64,000 bases of DNA, from the NCBI GenBank assembly GCA_041741095.1, contig JBGSKQ010000034.1, forward strand, positions 5,490 to 69,489, given 5' to 3'. The notes under the pieces are model-generated. The model searched no databases, was not told the origin of the DNA, and saw nothing but the letters and a program-made list of their open reading frames with translations. Positions 1 to 7,647 of this stretch are shown here, piece after piece. A program made the position numbers and the translations under genes. The DNA comes from UBA6168 sp041741095 (GTDB taxonomy: Bacteria > Bacteroidota > Bacteroidia > Chitinophagales > Saprospiraceae). The stretch's first letter is position 1, and the number at the start of each line of letters is the position of its first letter.

Positions 1-113
1 GGGCCTGGGCACGTTCGCCGATGGTGCCTCTGTCGGTGGGGGTGGGGGTGGGCCTGCGGCGGCGGAGGTCGGGGCTGGTGGACTCGGCCCGCTGGCGGAG
101 TGACCGCTGCTCG

Positions 114-131
114 TCCCGATAGCTATCGGGA
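114..131. repeat. 18-bp palindrome, copy 1
   Basis: TCCCGATAGCTATCGGGA is a perfect palindrome. The same 18 bases recur at 32657-32674, and a close variant lies at 56135-56152, where it interrupts a gene. It is a short dispersed palindrome family of unknown function. Confidence 0.7.
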
Positions 132-167
132 GGCATTTTCTGTCTCGTCATGGACATTAAAACAGCT

Positions 168-308
168 TCATAGGACGGTGTCGGGGGTGTACTGGTCGGC
201 GATGGCATCGAGGAGGGGCTGGCCGCTGAGGGCGGGGTAGATTTGGGCGCTGGCGGCGGTGCTGAGGAGCCATGCGAGGGCCAGGGCGGCTATGGTGCTA
301 CGGGTCAT
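168..308 (-). pseudogene. Truncated N-terminus of a secreted endonuclease I-like protein
   Basis: A 46-codon reading frame begins with a clear signal peptide ending in SAAQ-like residues (TAASAQ) and continues YPALSGQPLLDAIADQYTP, which resembles the start of Bacteroidota secreted endonuclease I-like proteins (recognition from memory). It stops after DTVL. The following leftward sequence reads open in another frame but carries an 18-bp palindrome and low-complexity Pro/Arg-rich codons, so the gene looks frameshifted or truncated. No intact nuclease core is seen. It could instead be a genuine short secreted peptide. Confidence 0.4.
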
Positions 309-395
309 TTCTTAGGTTTACTATCAATGTGACTTGGTTTGCCTGGGAAACGGGGCAGGTATTGTGCCGGATTTGAGGGTAGGGTGCAGCCTTGA

Positions 396-428
396 AGAAA
401 AAGCCTCCCGGCAAAAAGCCGGGAAGCT
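396..428 (-). terminator. Rho-independent terminator, leftward
   Basis: Read leftward, a 9-bp GC-rich stem (CTTCCCGGC pairing with GCCGGGAGG) around a TTTTT loop is followed by a short T-run. It could end the transcript of the leftward metal/sigma operon that finishes at 783. Confidence 0.6.
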
Positions 429-521
429 CATTTAACCCCAAAAAACCAAATCTTTCAGCAGTTGGGCTGCTTGGTTCTTATTCCTTTTGGTGTTGAAGGG
501 TGAGAAAAATGTAAGGTTTTT

Positions 522-600
522 TTATGAAGGTACACAACCTCTCCCTGCACCGGCCGTTGTTCCTGCTTTTCCAGGCTTCCATGCTCTGAGTGTGCATGTT
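522..600 (+). pseudogene. Relic of a proton-pumping antiporter subunit (HyfB/EhrA-like)
   Basis: Positions 536-600 match 22068-22132, inside the intact antiporter subunit gene at 21744-23735, at 58 of 65 bases. In frame they read NLSLHRPLFLLFQASML, then a TGA where the intact gene has TGG (Trp), then VCM. A possible ATGAAG at 522 mimics the MK just before the aligned segment. Nothing else of the gene is present. It is a decayed fragment of a second copy, not a functional gene. Confidence 0.75.
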
Positions 601-782
601 TAAGCCTAAACTGTCCAATTCTTCGGGCGAAGTAGCCCAAGTTGCTTGACGTATCAATTGTTAAATTCCAAGCTATCCAATTCTTTTTTCATCGCTTTTC
701 TTTTTGATATGCCCATTGACTAAATCGGCTGACAATACTAGGAGGAAACGTTGATTCCAATAGGTTTTTCATATAAAAAACG

Positions 783-1334
783 TCACCAAATTATTCCGCT
801 CAAATTCAACATCAACTGCCTTAACTTCGCCCTCGCCTTCGACAAATTCGACTTCGACGCCCCCACCGAGATGCCGAGCATCTCCGCTATCTCAGCATGG
901 GAATACCCCTCGACGCCATAAAGCGTCAGAGCGAGACGATAGGCGGGCGGCAGCCGTTGGGTCAGCAGCAGGAGCTCCTCGGCGGAGAGTTGCCCCAACC
1001 CCTCGTCGTGGTAATCGGCGGCGGTCAGCAGCGCCTCGTCGAGTTCCAGGCAGTCGGGTTCCCGAAGCCGCTGGTGGTAGCGGTTGATGGCGGTGCGCAC
1101 CACGATGACACGCAGCCAAGCGTTGAAGGGCTGCGCCGGGTCGTAGCGCCCGATGCCGTTGAACACCTTTAGGAAGGCTTCGTTGAGCACCTCCCTCGCC
1201 TCGTCGGAGTGGCTGCAATAGGGCAAAGCAACCGCCAGCCCGTAGCCGTAGAAACGGTCATAGAGCGCCTTTTGGCTGCGTCGGTCGTTGCCGAGGCAGC
1301 CAGCGAGGAGTTCTTCGAGTGGCGGTTGCTTCAT
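783..1334 (-). CDS. ECF RNA polymerase sigma factor
   Basis: A 183-residue sigma-70 family factor of ECF size. Region 2 lies around residues 20-90 (NEAFLKVFNGIGRYDP and the WLRVIVVRTAINRYH recognition segment). Region 4 lies around 120-178 with the helix-turn-helix HAEIAEMLGISVGASKSNLS. The start at 1334 is chosen because it gives the normal ECF N-terminus and falls 10 bases after the stop of the HMA-like gene; longer starts add an unnatural Thr/Ala-rich extension. It is the last gene of a leftward metal-handling operon, so it probably responds to metal or envelope stress. A matching anti-sigma-like membrane protein is encoded at 4219 on the other strand rather than next to it. Confidence 0.9.
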   Translation of the reverse strand: MKQPPLEELLAGCLGNDRRSQKALYDRFYGYGLAVALPYCSHSDEAREVLNEAFLKVFNGIGRYDPAQPFNAWLRVIVVRTAINRYHQRLREPDCLELDEALLTAADYHDEGLGQLSAEELLLLTQRLPPAYRLALTLYGVEGYSHAEIAEMLGISVGASKSNLSKARAKLRQLMLNLSGIIW

Positions 1335-1344
1335 CTCATCCTGG

Positions 1345-1695
1345 TTATTGCACCAAACTTTCGCTGCGGTCGTACCGGCAGCAGCCGTGCAGGTTGTTGT
1401 AAACGGCATCGTCCGCCTTGTGCAGCGGTGTATCGTAGCCCTTGGCGGCGATGGCTTTCTGAATGGCGTCCAAGCTGGTTTTCTTCTCCTTGAAGGTGAC
1501 GGTCAGCGTATGTACGTCCATGTCCCAGACGGCGGATTTTGCGCCTGCATCAAGTGCAGCACCTTGGATGGTCTTTTGGCACATGCCGCAGTTGCCGAGG
1601 ACTTTGAAGGTGTCGCTGAGGGTGGGTTTCTGGGCGATGGCCGAGGTGAACAGACCGAGCAGCAACGCCGGAAGGATGAACTTCAAGTTTTTCAT
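1345..1695 (-). CDS. Secreted HMA-like heavy-metal-binding protein
   Basis: A 116-residue protein with a signal peptide (residues 1-22, cleavage after SAIAQ) and a heavy-metal-associated fold. The metal loop is GNCGMCQ (residues 34-40), followed by the HMA-like pattern VHTLTVTFKEKKTSLDAIQKAI and GYDTPLHKADDAVY. It ends in a second Cys pair (HGCC), which could add a metal site. It probably binds copper or another soft metal in the periplasm. The start at 1695 is preferred over 1734 because it opens directly into the signal peptide. It sits between the metal-binding lipoprotein gene and the sigma factor gene in one leftward operon. Confidence 0.85.
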   Translation of the reverse strand: MKNLKFILPALLLGLFTSAIAQKPTLSDTFKVLGNCGMCQKTIQGAALDAGAKSAVWDMDVHTLTVTFKEKKTSLDAIQKAIAAKGYDTPLHKADDAVYNNLHGCCRYDRSESLVQ

Positions 1696-1784
1696 AAAAC
1701 GTTGAATTTGAGTGGTTTTGAAGAAATCAGGCAAAGGCGCAAAGTTTGGCTCGCTCGCCTTGCGACATTGCCTGGGATGAAAAG

Positions 1785-2741
1785 TTAGTGGCCTTCGTGG
1801 TCACTGCCCTGCCCTTCGGCGTGCTCGCCAATCTCACCGGGCTTGCCTTCTTTCACGTCGAGCGTGAAATAGGAAGTGTGCAGCTTACCATTGGTCTGGA
1901 ACTGGAAAAACGCCCGATAGAAGCCCGGCTGCTCGAAGGACGTGTGCAGGTCGAGCTTGCCCTCAACCTCGTCCGGGTGGACGTGCAGGTATTTCTGCCC
2001 GTCGCCGGAAATGATAACGAGGTGCCCTTTTGCGCCCATGATGTTCTCGAAATTGGCCACGGGCTTGCCCTTTTCGCTGACTTCCACGCCGAGGTGGTTC
2101 ATGTTGTTGGTGAGGAACTTTCCAGCAGCGGGCACGAGCTTCACGTCGTAGCCGTCCGTTTTGGTCGTCAGGCTCTGGGTGGTGAAGGCTTCCGGCTTTT
2201 TGGGCGAGCCGCCCACATTCACCGTGTAGCGTTGTACCCTATTGCCTGCGCCGCTGGGCGTGTAGTCGGCAAAAATGACGTACTCGCCGCCGCCCGGAAA
2301 GGTCTCGTCAATGGTGTAGGAGCCGTCCGCCTGAAATTCCGGGTGGATATGGTCGTACCAGCCGAGGTCTTTGGAGACGACGATGACGTGGATTTTTTTC
2401 TCATGCACCTCGTCGAGCGGGACTTGCGCCGCATCATTTCCCTTGATTTTTGGCAGGAAGGCAAGTTTGGTGGGCTTGCCTGCTTCGGGTGCTTCGGGAG
2501 TGAAGGCGAGGTGCAAATCGTACTCGACCGATGCGGCCTTTGCGTCCACGGGCTTGAGGTCCATGCCACATTTGGAACATTCGCCGGGCTTGTTGCTCGT
2601 CACTTCGGGGTGCATCGGGCAGGCATAGGAAGTGGCCTCGGCCTCGCCCGCTTGGGCGGCGGCATCGGTTTTCATTTCATGCTTGCAGGCAGAGGCCAAC
2701 AGCAACAGGGCTGCGGCTGCCATGAACAGATAGCTTTTCAT
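1785..2741 (-). CDS. Heavy-metal-binding-domain lipoprotein
   Basis: A 318-residue lipoprotein with lipobox LLASAC (Cys19). Next comes a short heavy-metal-binding domain of the YHS-like kind, YACPMHPEV (about residues 39-47) and ECSKCGMDLKPV, found in Cus/Czc systems. The remaining 250 residues form repeated beta-sandwich-like segments with many His (HVHPDEVEG, HTSYFTLDV, GGGEYVIFADYTPSG). The C-terminus is His/Glu-rich (GSDHEGH). It probably captures copper or another soft metal at the outer membrane or periplasm. It is the second gene of the leftward operon; the start at 2741 begins exactly at the lipoprotein signal. Confidence 0.8.
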   Translation of the reverse strand: MKSYLFMAAAALLLLASACKHEMKTDAAAQAGEAEATSYACPMHPEVTSNKPGECSKCGMDLKPVDAKAASVEYDLHLAFTPEAPEAGKPTKLAFLPKIKGNDAAQVPLDEVHEKKIHVIVVSKDLGWYDHIHPEFQADGSYTIDETFPGGGEYVIFADYTPSGAGNRVQRYTVNVGGSPKKPEAFTTQSLTTKTDGYDVKLVPAAGKFLTNNMNHLGVEVSEKGKPVANFENIMGAKGHLVIISGDGQKYLHVHPDEVEGKLDLHTSFEQPGFYRAFFQFQTNGKLHTSYFTLDVKEGKPGEIGEHAEGQGSDHEGH

Positions 2742-2903
2742 TTTAACGTATTTTATGTTTGAAAAAATAGGACACACGACGACGACAATGGCGGTGTGTG
2801 CAACAGGATGTGCAGTATCAACGGAAGGCAACCCTAGGCTTGTGAAAATCGAGGCCCGATAAGGACAGTCCTCGCAGATGACACTAAAGGTGGGAAAAAG
2901 GGT

Positions 2904-3356
2904 CTAACAGCGGAATGTTTGCTTGGAAATGAGCAGGCTACGCCCATGCAGCGGCACGGGCGGCGCATGGGGCTGGAAGGAGGTGAAATGCCTTGAAAAT
3001 ATTGAAACGAAAACGGCAGCTACAGGAGCGGGTGGCGAAACGAAGATGTCGCTCAGGCTTTTTACTGCCCAAGCTGTCAACCCGTCTGAATAATCGGAGT
3101 CTGTCCGGGCAAGGGAGACCTTGTTTTCGCAGCAGGGTTTTGACTGGTTGTCCCGCTTCTCGCATTTCTTGGTCAAATGGCAGGCTTTGGCGGGTTGCTC
3201 CGCTTGCCGCATTTTAGTGCAGCACCCGCCGGAAGGCAGCAGCAGCGACGAGTGCACCGTGCCCTGCCCATGACAGACATGGGTGAAGACCGGGATGCCG
3301 AGGTTGGTCAGCAGCACCAGCATGGCAAGGTGATATGCGAGGATGCGTCGAATCAT
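2904..3356 (-). CDS. HYC_CC_PP-type metal-associated secreted protein
   Basis: A 150-residue protein with an N-terminal membrane/signal segment (MIRRILAYHLAMLVLL). It carries the Cys landmarks of the Bacteroidota HYC_CC_PP family: THVCHG, a GGCC pair, two further Cys clusters (CEKRDN, CCEN) and a late proline-rich stretch (PHAPPVPLHG). The family commonly accompanies metal resistance genes; its function is not established. The start at 3356 is chosen because a TAnnTTTG promoter lies about 15 bases upstream. It is the first gene of the leftward operon running to the sigma factor. Confidence 0.65.
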   Translation of the reverse strand: MIRRILAYHLAMLVLLTNLGIPVFTHVCHGQGTVHSSLLLPSGGCCTKMRQAEQPAKACHLTKKCEKRDNQSKPCCENKVSLARTDSDYSDGLTAWAVKSLSDIFVSPPAPVAAVFVSIFSRHFTSFQPHAPPVPLHGRSLLISKQTFRC

Positions 3357-3370
3357 GTTTAAACTGAACG

Positions 3371-3378
3371 CAAAGGTA
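3371..3378 (-). promoter_or_regulatory. Bacteroidota -7 promoter element (TACCTTTG)
   Basis: Read leftward, TACCTTTG matches the TAnnTTTG -7 consensus of Bacteroidota and lies about 15 bases before the ATG at 3356. It is the best candidate promoter for the metal/sigma operon. No clear -33 element was seen. Confidence 0.55.
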
Positions 3379-3618
3379 GTTTTTAAGTTGTAGGTCGCTT
3401 TACAGAGTTTTTGCGGCGATGTGCATAATTTTGATACAAAGACTGGCATCTCGCAACAATCAAATCATCTCAAGGAGGCATTCTCATTCTAAATGTACAC
3501 TAAGGGTACCTTGAGATGGTCTAAAAAACGGCACAACCCCCACCCGCTGTTTTAAAAACCCACTGAATGCTGCGGGTACAGGAACCCAAGTTCATAAACC
3601 ACTTCGCTCACCGACTTG

Positions 3619-4056
3619 ATGGGTCGAACATCCGCTCCTTGGGATGAAATCAAAACGCTTTTGACCGATAGCCAACAAAGGAAGGAAACCATCAAAAGGG
3701 CAACAGAACTTTATCTTAATCAGCACTGCGATATGTATTTGAGGTGGCTGTTCAACATCCACCGATTCGAGGTTCTTGTTGGTGATACGGAGGATTTCGT
3801 TTTGAAGAAAGGCATCAAATTCTTTGTGCTGGTTGAAAATGTTTGCCCGGAATTCGTCGAGGCAATCTCCGAACTCCGAAAGGAGGAGAAGTTGAAAATT
3901 AACTCCAATGGATATGTACTGCCCGGTAGGAAATTCAAGTTTTCCATGTGGGGTAAGAACGGAAAAGAAGACCCATCACTCCCTTCGTATTTCGGGAAGA
4001 GAAGATATTCCAGCCTAATCTGCATTGAGGAATTCTCGCCTCCGAAATCAGCATAA
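3619..4056 (+). CDS. Hypothetical protein, 145 aa
   Basis: A 145-residue, charged, soluble protein without signal peptide or membrane segment that I do not recognise. It has an N-terminal helical stretch (WDEIKTLLTDSQQRKETIKRATELYL), a middle alpha/beta part (FKKGIKFFVLVE-like) and a basic C-terminus. No metal or catalytic motif is visible. The ATG at 3619 is taken as start, since the TTG just before it adds one residue only. It stands alone on the plus strand between the leftward metal operon and the anti-sigma-like gene. An inverted repeat (ATCTCAAGG...CCTTGAGAT, about 3468-3513) lies upstream. Confidence 0.55.
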   Translation: MGRTSAPWDEIKTLLTDSQQRKETIKRATELYLNQHCDMYLRWLFNIHRFEVLVGDTEDFVLKKGIKFFVLVENVCPEFVEAISELRKEEKLKINSNGYVLPGRKFKFSMWGKNGKEDPSLPSYFGKRRYSSLICIEEFSPPKSA

Positions 4057-4218
4057 ATAGCTGGTAAACAGAACTACGCACATTCAAATCAATTGCAAGA
4101 CCTGCCTTATACTAAACTGTTTTACGAATAATCTCCTCGCTCAGGCAACCCTTCCCACCAGCTTTTTGAATAGAGAAACGACGGCTTGCCTCGCCGTCCA
4201 ATTCTTAAAAAGAAAAGC

Positions 4219-5565
4219 ATGGCAGACTTCGACTTCTTTGACCAATACCGTTACAAAATGCGCTCCCTGCGCCCCTCCGAACGCACAGCGGGGGAGGACT
4301 GGCAGGCACTGTCCTATCGCCTCGACGCCACCTTGCCCACAGCGCAGCCCCTTCGCCGACGTTGGCAGTTTGCCGCCGCCGCCCTTTTATTGCTGCTCTT
4401 GGGGTCAAACCTCTGGTGGGGCTTCACCTTTCGGGAGCAAGACCGCTCCCTCGCCAGTCTCACGGGACAGTTGGCGTTGTTGAGCCAAAAAATGTCCAAT
4501 CCATCTCCAATTGCCAAAGCGCCGTGTGACGAGGTCAATGCCCTGCGGGAGCAGGTAGCAACCCTGCAATCCGACCTTCGGGAAGCAGATGCCGCTCGGA
4601 GGAGTGCTGCCGCTATCCTGAACTTCATGGCTTCCAGTCAAGGTCTTGCTCAACAGGGGCAGATGGACAACAATTCCGCAATTTCAAGATACAAGGGTGA
4701 TTACCCCACGCAGAACCGGGAACAGACGGCCCAAGCAGTCTCGCCCGGTTTGCCAACGACAAATGACGGAAGCGGCACGGGCGTGAACAATTCACCGTTG
4801 ACAGGTACGGAAAAAGGGCAACAAATAGCGGCAATAACCACCCCCGAAGGGCTTCCCCTGCCAGTCATTGCCCCATTGGAAGCCAACCCCAGGCAGCCTC
4901 TCCTATTCGACAACGACCTCGTGATGCTCTCCGCCGAAAAGCTGAAAGGTTTGCCCTTCACCAAAAAAGCCGCCCAAGCCCTGCTGCCCAAGTCGTTCAG
5001 CATCGGCGCAATGGCTGGCTGGCTCTACCCGCTCGAACCCGATATGGAACACCAGACAGGCTACGGATATGGCTTTCAGGCGGCAGTCGCCTTTTCCCGG
5101 AAGGTCAGCCTGACGGCAGACTGGCACCGGGCATCGCTCCACTACAACGCCCTCGCTGCCGACGCTGCCATCGGCCTGCCCACGCTGCCGTTGCCCTCGC
5201 CGGAGCACAGTTTCCTGCAAATGGAGGTGTCCAACCAGCGCCTGACCTTCCTGGGGCTGGGCTTGCGTTACAAGACTCTGCCGCAAGCCACTTGGCATCC
5301 CTACGGCAGCATCGGCTGGTCGGGCATGAAGGCGTCCATGTTCATGGCGCACTATGAAACGGACGTGGCGGGCAGCATTCACAAGGGTATGTACCACGTC
5401 ATGCAGCGCAGCGGGCTGAAGCACTACGCAAGGTTGGGCGTTGGTGTGGAGCTGCCGCTCGGCAAGCGTGCCGACTTGATATTGGAGGGCTACTACCTCC
5501 ACGCTTGGCGCAACGGCGAGCCGGAAATGATGGGGGTACGAACGGGGCTGAACTTCCAATTTTAA
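4219..5565 (+). CDS. Membrane-anchored anti-sigma-like protein with C-terminal beta-barrel-like domain
   Basis: A 448-residue protein. Residues 1-50 form a short cytoplasmic head (EDWQALSYRLDATLP) like that of Bacteroidota anti-sigma-type proteins. A single membrane segment (51-69) follows, then a coiled coil (LREQVATLQSDLREADAARR). A Ser/Thr/Asn-rich linker leads to a C-terminal half with outer-membrane-barrel-like alternating strands, ending in GVRTGLNFQF. Proteins of this layout usually follow an ECF sigma gene and are thought to sense envelope state. Here the nearest sigma gene (783-1334) is 3 kb away on the other strand. The start at 4219 is used because the upstream TTG lacks support. 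Confidence 0.6.
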   Translation: MADFDFFDQYRYKMRSLRPSERTAGEDWQALSYRLDATLPTAQPLRRRWQFAAAALLLLLLGSNLWWGFTFREQDRSLASLTGQLALLSQKMSNPSPIAKAPCDEVNALREQVATLQSDLREADAARRSAAAILNFMASSQGLAQQGQMDNNSAISRYKGDYPTQNREQTAQAVSPGLPTTNDGSGTGVNNSPLTGTEKGQQIAAITTPEGLPLPVIAPLEANPRQPLLFDNDLVMLSAEKLKGLPFTKKAAQALLPKSFSIGAMAGWLYPLEPDMEHQTGYGYGFQAAVAFSRKVSLTADWHRASLHYNALAADAAIGLPTLPLPSPEHSFLQMEVSNQRLTFLGLGLRYKTLPQATWHPYGSIGWSGMKASMFMAHYETDVAGSIHKGMYHVMQRSGLKHYARLGVGVELPLGKRADLILEGYYLHAWRNGEPEMMGVRTGLNFQF

Positions 5566-5599
5566 GACAAATCATCTTTTCAAATTCAAACCCAATTTT

Positions 5600-6577
5600 A
5601 TGAAGAACAGAATTTTACTCCTTCTCCTTGCAGTCCTGTCCGTTCAGGGCATGAACGCCCAGATGGACGTGGCGCTCCACCTCCACCCAAAGCTCGGTGA
5701 CCAGGCATTCGCACTGAACACCACGGCCACCGCCGAGATGGGTTACCCCTTTCGGGTCACCCGCTTGCAGTTTTACGTCAGCGAAATCAAGCTCGTCCAC
5801 GATGGTGGGCAGGTAACGCCCGTGACCGACCTCCACCTGCTGGTGACGGCGCAAAAGGACAGTATCTTTGAACTCGGCAGCTTCCCGGTGACGGCCATCG
5901 AGGGTATCGAGTTCAGCATCGGCGTGGACGCTGCCCACAACCACCTCGACCCGGCGAGCTATGCATCGGGCGACCCGTTGGCACCCCAAAACCCCACCAT
6001 GCATTGGGGTTGGTCGGCGGGCTATCGGTTTATTTGTTTGGAAGGCAAAACGAGCAACAACGGAGGCTCGACCTTTCCCGACGTGTTCCAAGTACATACT
6101 GTTGACGACGGAAACTATAAGACCGTCAACATCCCCGTGCAGGGCGTGATGGACGGCGGGCATTTGGCCATCCACCTCGACGCAAACTACCACCATATTC
6201 TCGCCGAACTCGACGTAACGGGCGGGGTGACTTCCCACGGTGCCACAGGTGCCTCCGCCACCATTGCGGAGAACATGAAGAACCTTGTGTTCACGCCCTC
6301 CGTCGTGAGCGGCGTGACCGAGCCTGGCATTGTCGGCACGTTTGGCATTTCGCCAAATCCGACAAATGGCAACGCCACATTGCGCTACGACCTGCCCGGC
6401 TACGAACAACTGATGCTGACGGTGAGCGACCTCGCCGGAAGGACGGTTTTGACGAGGGAACTGAGCGGCTCGGCGCAATCTATTTCACTGGAAACTAACT
6501 GGCAGCCGGGGATTTATGTGGCTCGGATTTTTGGTGGGGACAGGTTATTGGGACTGGAAAAATTGGTGGTGAAGTAA
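5600..6577 (+). CDS. MbnP-like copper-binding protein with type IX sorting domain
   Basis: A 325-residue secreted protein (signal peptide 1-20). The core matches the MbnP family: FRVTRLQFYVSEIKL, an IGVDAAHNHLDPAS segment and the conserved MHWGWSAGYRF (Trp136 and Trp138). In characterised MbnP a tryptophan is oxidised to kynurenine by the dihaem enzyme MbnH to make a copper site. From about residue 251 it carries a type IX secretion sorting domain (SPNPTNG start, then GIYVARIFGG...LEKLVVK), so it should be exported to the cell surface or medium rather than stay periplasmic. The two MbnH/MauG-like genes follow 50 bp downstream, consistent with one operon. Confidence 0.85.
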   Translation: MKNRILLLLLAVLSVQGMNAQMDVALHLHPKLGDQAFALNTTATAEMGYPFRVTRLQFYVSEIKLVHDGGQVTPVTDLHLLVTAQKDSIFELGSFPVTAIEGIEFSIGVDAAHNHLDPASYASGDPLAPQNPTMHWGWSAGYRFICLEGKTSNNGGSTFPDVFQVHTVDDGNYKTVNIPVQGVMDGGHLAIHLDANYHHILAELDVTGGVTSHGATGASATIAENMKNLVFTPSVVSGVTEPGIVGTFGISPNPTNGNATLRYDLPGYEQLMLTVSDLAGRTVLTRELSGSAQSISLETNWQPGIYVARIFGGDRLLGLEKLVVK

Positions 6578-6627
6578 ATGACGGATGATAAATGGGCTTC
6601 CTTTCGTCACCCATCATTTTATGTTTT

Positions 6628-7629
6628 ATGAAAAACAGCCTTTTGTTCATAAGCTGCCTGCTCCTTTTTGCCTGTAAGAAGGAACAGGCCGAACCGCCCG
6701 CCGAGCCACTACTTGCCGTGCCGGAGGGCTTCCCTGCGCCTATTTTTCCCGAAGGGAACGAACTGACGCCGGAGCGGTGGGCATTGGGCAAAAGGCTGTT
6801 TTTCGACCCCATCCTATCCAGCGACCGCACGGTTTCATGCGCCTCGTGCCACCTACCGGAAATGGCGTTTACCGACGGAAAGCAGTTCAGCGAGGGCGTA
6901 GAGGGAAGGCTCGGAAATCGCAATGCGCCGACGCTCGCCAACCTCGCCTACCATCCGTACTACACGAGGGAGGGCGGTGTGCCGACGCTGGAAATGCAGA
7001 TACTCGTGCCGATACAGGAACACGCCGAGTTCGACATGAACATCCTCGACATTGCGGAGCAGCTGAACGCCGACAGTGGCTACGTGCGGGAGAGCCTGGC
7101 AGCATACGGGCGTGTGCCGGATGCCTTCGTCATCACCCGCTCGATTGCTTGTTTTGAGCGGACGATGTTGAGCGGCAAGTCGCCCTACGACCAGTATTTG
7201 CAGGGAAAAACCAATGCGTTGACGGCTGCGGAGCGGCGGGGCATGGACTTGTTTTTTGTTGGAAAAACCAACTGCTCGCAATGCCACGGCGGGTTCAACT
7301 TCACGGGCTACGCCTTTGAAAACAACGGACTGTACGAGGACTACCCCGACCCTGGGCGCTTTCGCCTAACGGGCGACGAGGCAGACCGGGCGCTGTTCAA
7401 GGTGCCGACTCTGCGCAACGTGGCGGTGACTGCTCCCTATATGCACGACGGCTCGCTGCTGACGCTGGAGGCGGTGGTGGAGCATTACAATTCGGGCGGG
7501 AAAATCCACCCGCACAAGAGCCATTTGGTGAAACCGCTCAACCTGACTGAGCAAGAAAAAACTGACCTGATTGCGTTCCTGAAAGCCCTGACCGACAACG
7601 ATTTTTTAGACAATCCAAAATTTAGGTAG
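6628..7629 (+). CDS. Dihaem cytochrome c peroxidase/MbnH-MauG-like lipoprotein (first of two)
   Basis: A 333-residue lipoprotein (lipobox LLLFAC, Cys16) with two c-haem sites: CASCH (residues 71-75) and CSQCH (216-220). It also has the family segments LGKRLFFDPILSSDRTVSC, FKVPTLRNVAVTAPYMHDG and LIAFLKALTD. Members reduce peroxide or, as MbnH, oxidise a tryptophan of partner MbnP; the MbnP gene immediately upstream favours the latter. The start at 6628 is chosen because it opens directly into the lipoprotein signal. It is followed 18 bases later by a second enzyme of the same family. Confidence 0.88.
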   Translation: MKNSLLFISCLLLFACKKEQAEPPAEPLLAVPEGFPAPIFPEGNELTPERWALGKRLFFDPILSSDRTVSCASCHLPEMAFTDGKQFSEGVEGRLGNRNAPTLANLAYHPYYTREGGVPTLEMQILVPIQEHAEFDMNILDIAEQLNADSGYVRESLAAYGRVPDAFVITRSIACFERTMLSGKSPYDQYLQGKTNALTAAERRGMDLFFVGKTNCSQCHGGFNFTGYAFENNGLYEDYPDPGRFRLTGDEADRALFKVPTLRNVAVTAPYMHDGSLLTLEAVVEHYNSGGKIHPHKSHLVKPLNLTEQEKTDLIAFLKALTDNDFLDNPKFR

Positions 7630-7647
7630 TAATAGTAACCTTGTTTT

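Larger units (their letters stand above)
309..782. other. Gene-poor spacer with a terminator and an antiporter relic
   Basis: Apart from the leftward terminator near 396-428 and the antiporter scrap at 522-600, this AT-rich stretch shows no convincing reading frame. Short frames here lack family resemblance and start signals. Confidence 0.6.

Noticed and set aside
1746..2762. A long plus-strand frame opposite the heavy-metal-binding lipoprotein
   Set aside because: It is a mirror of the lipoprotein codons with no start region or motif; the leftward protein has a lipobox and metal motifs.
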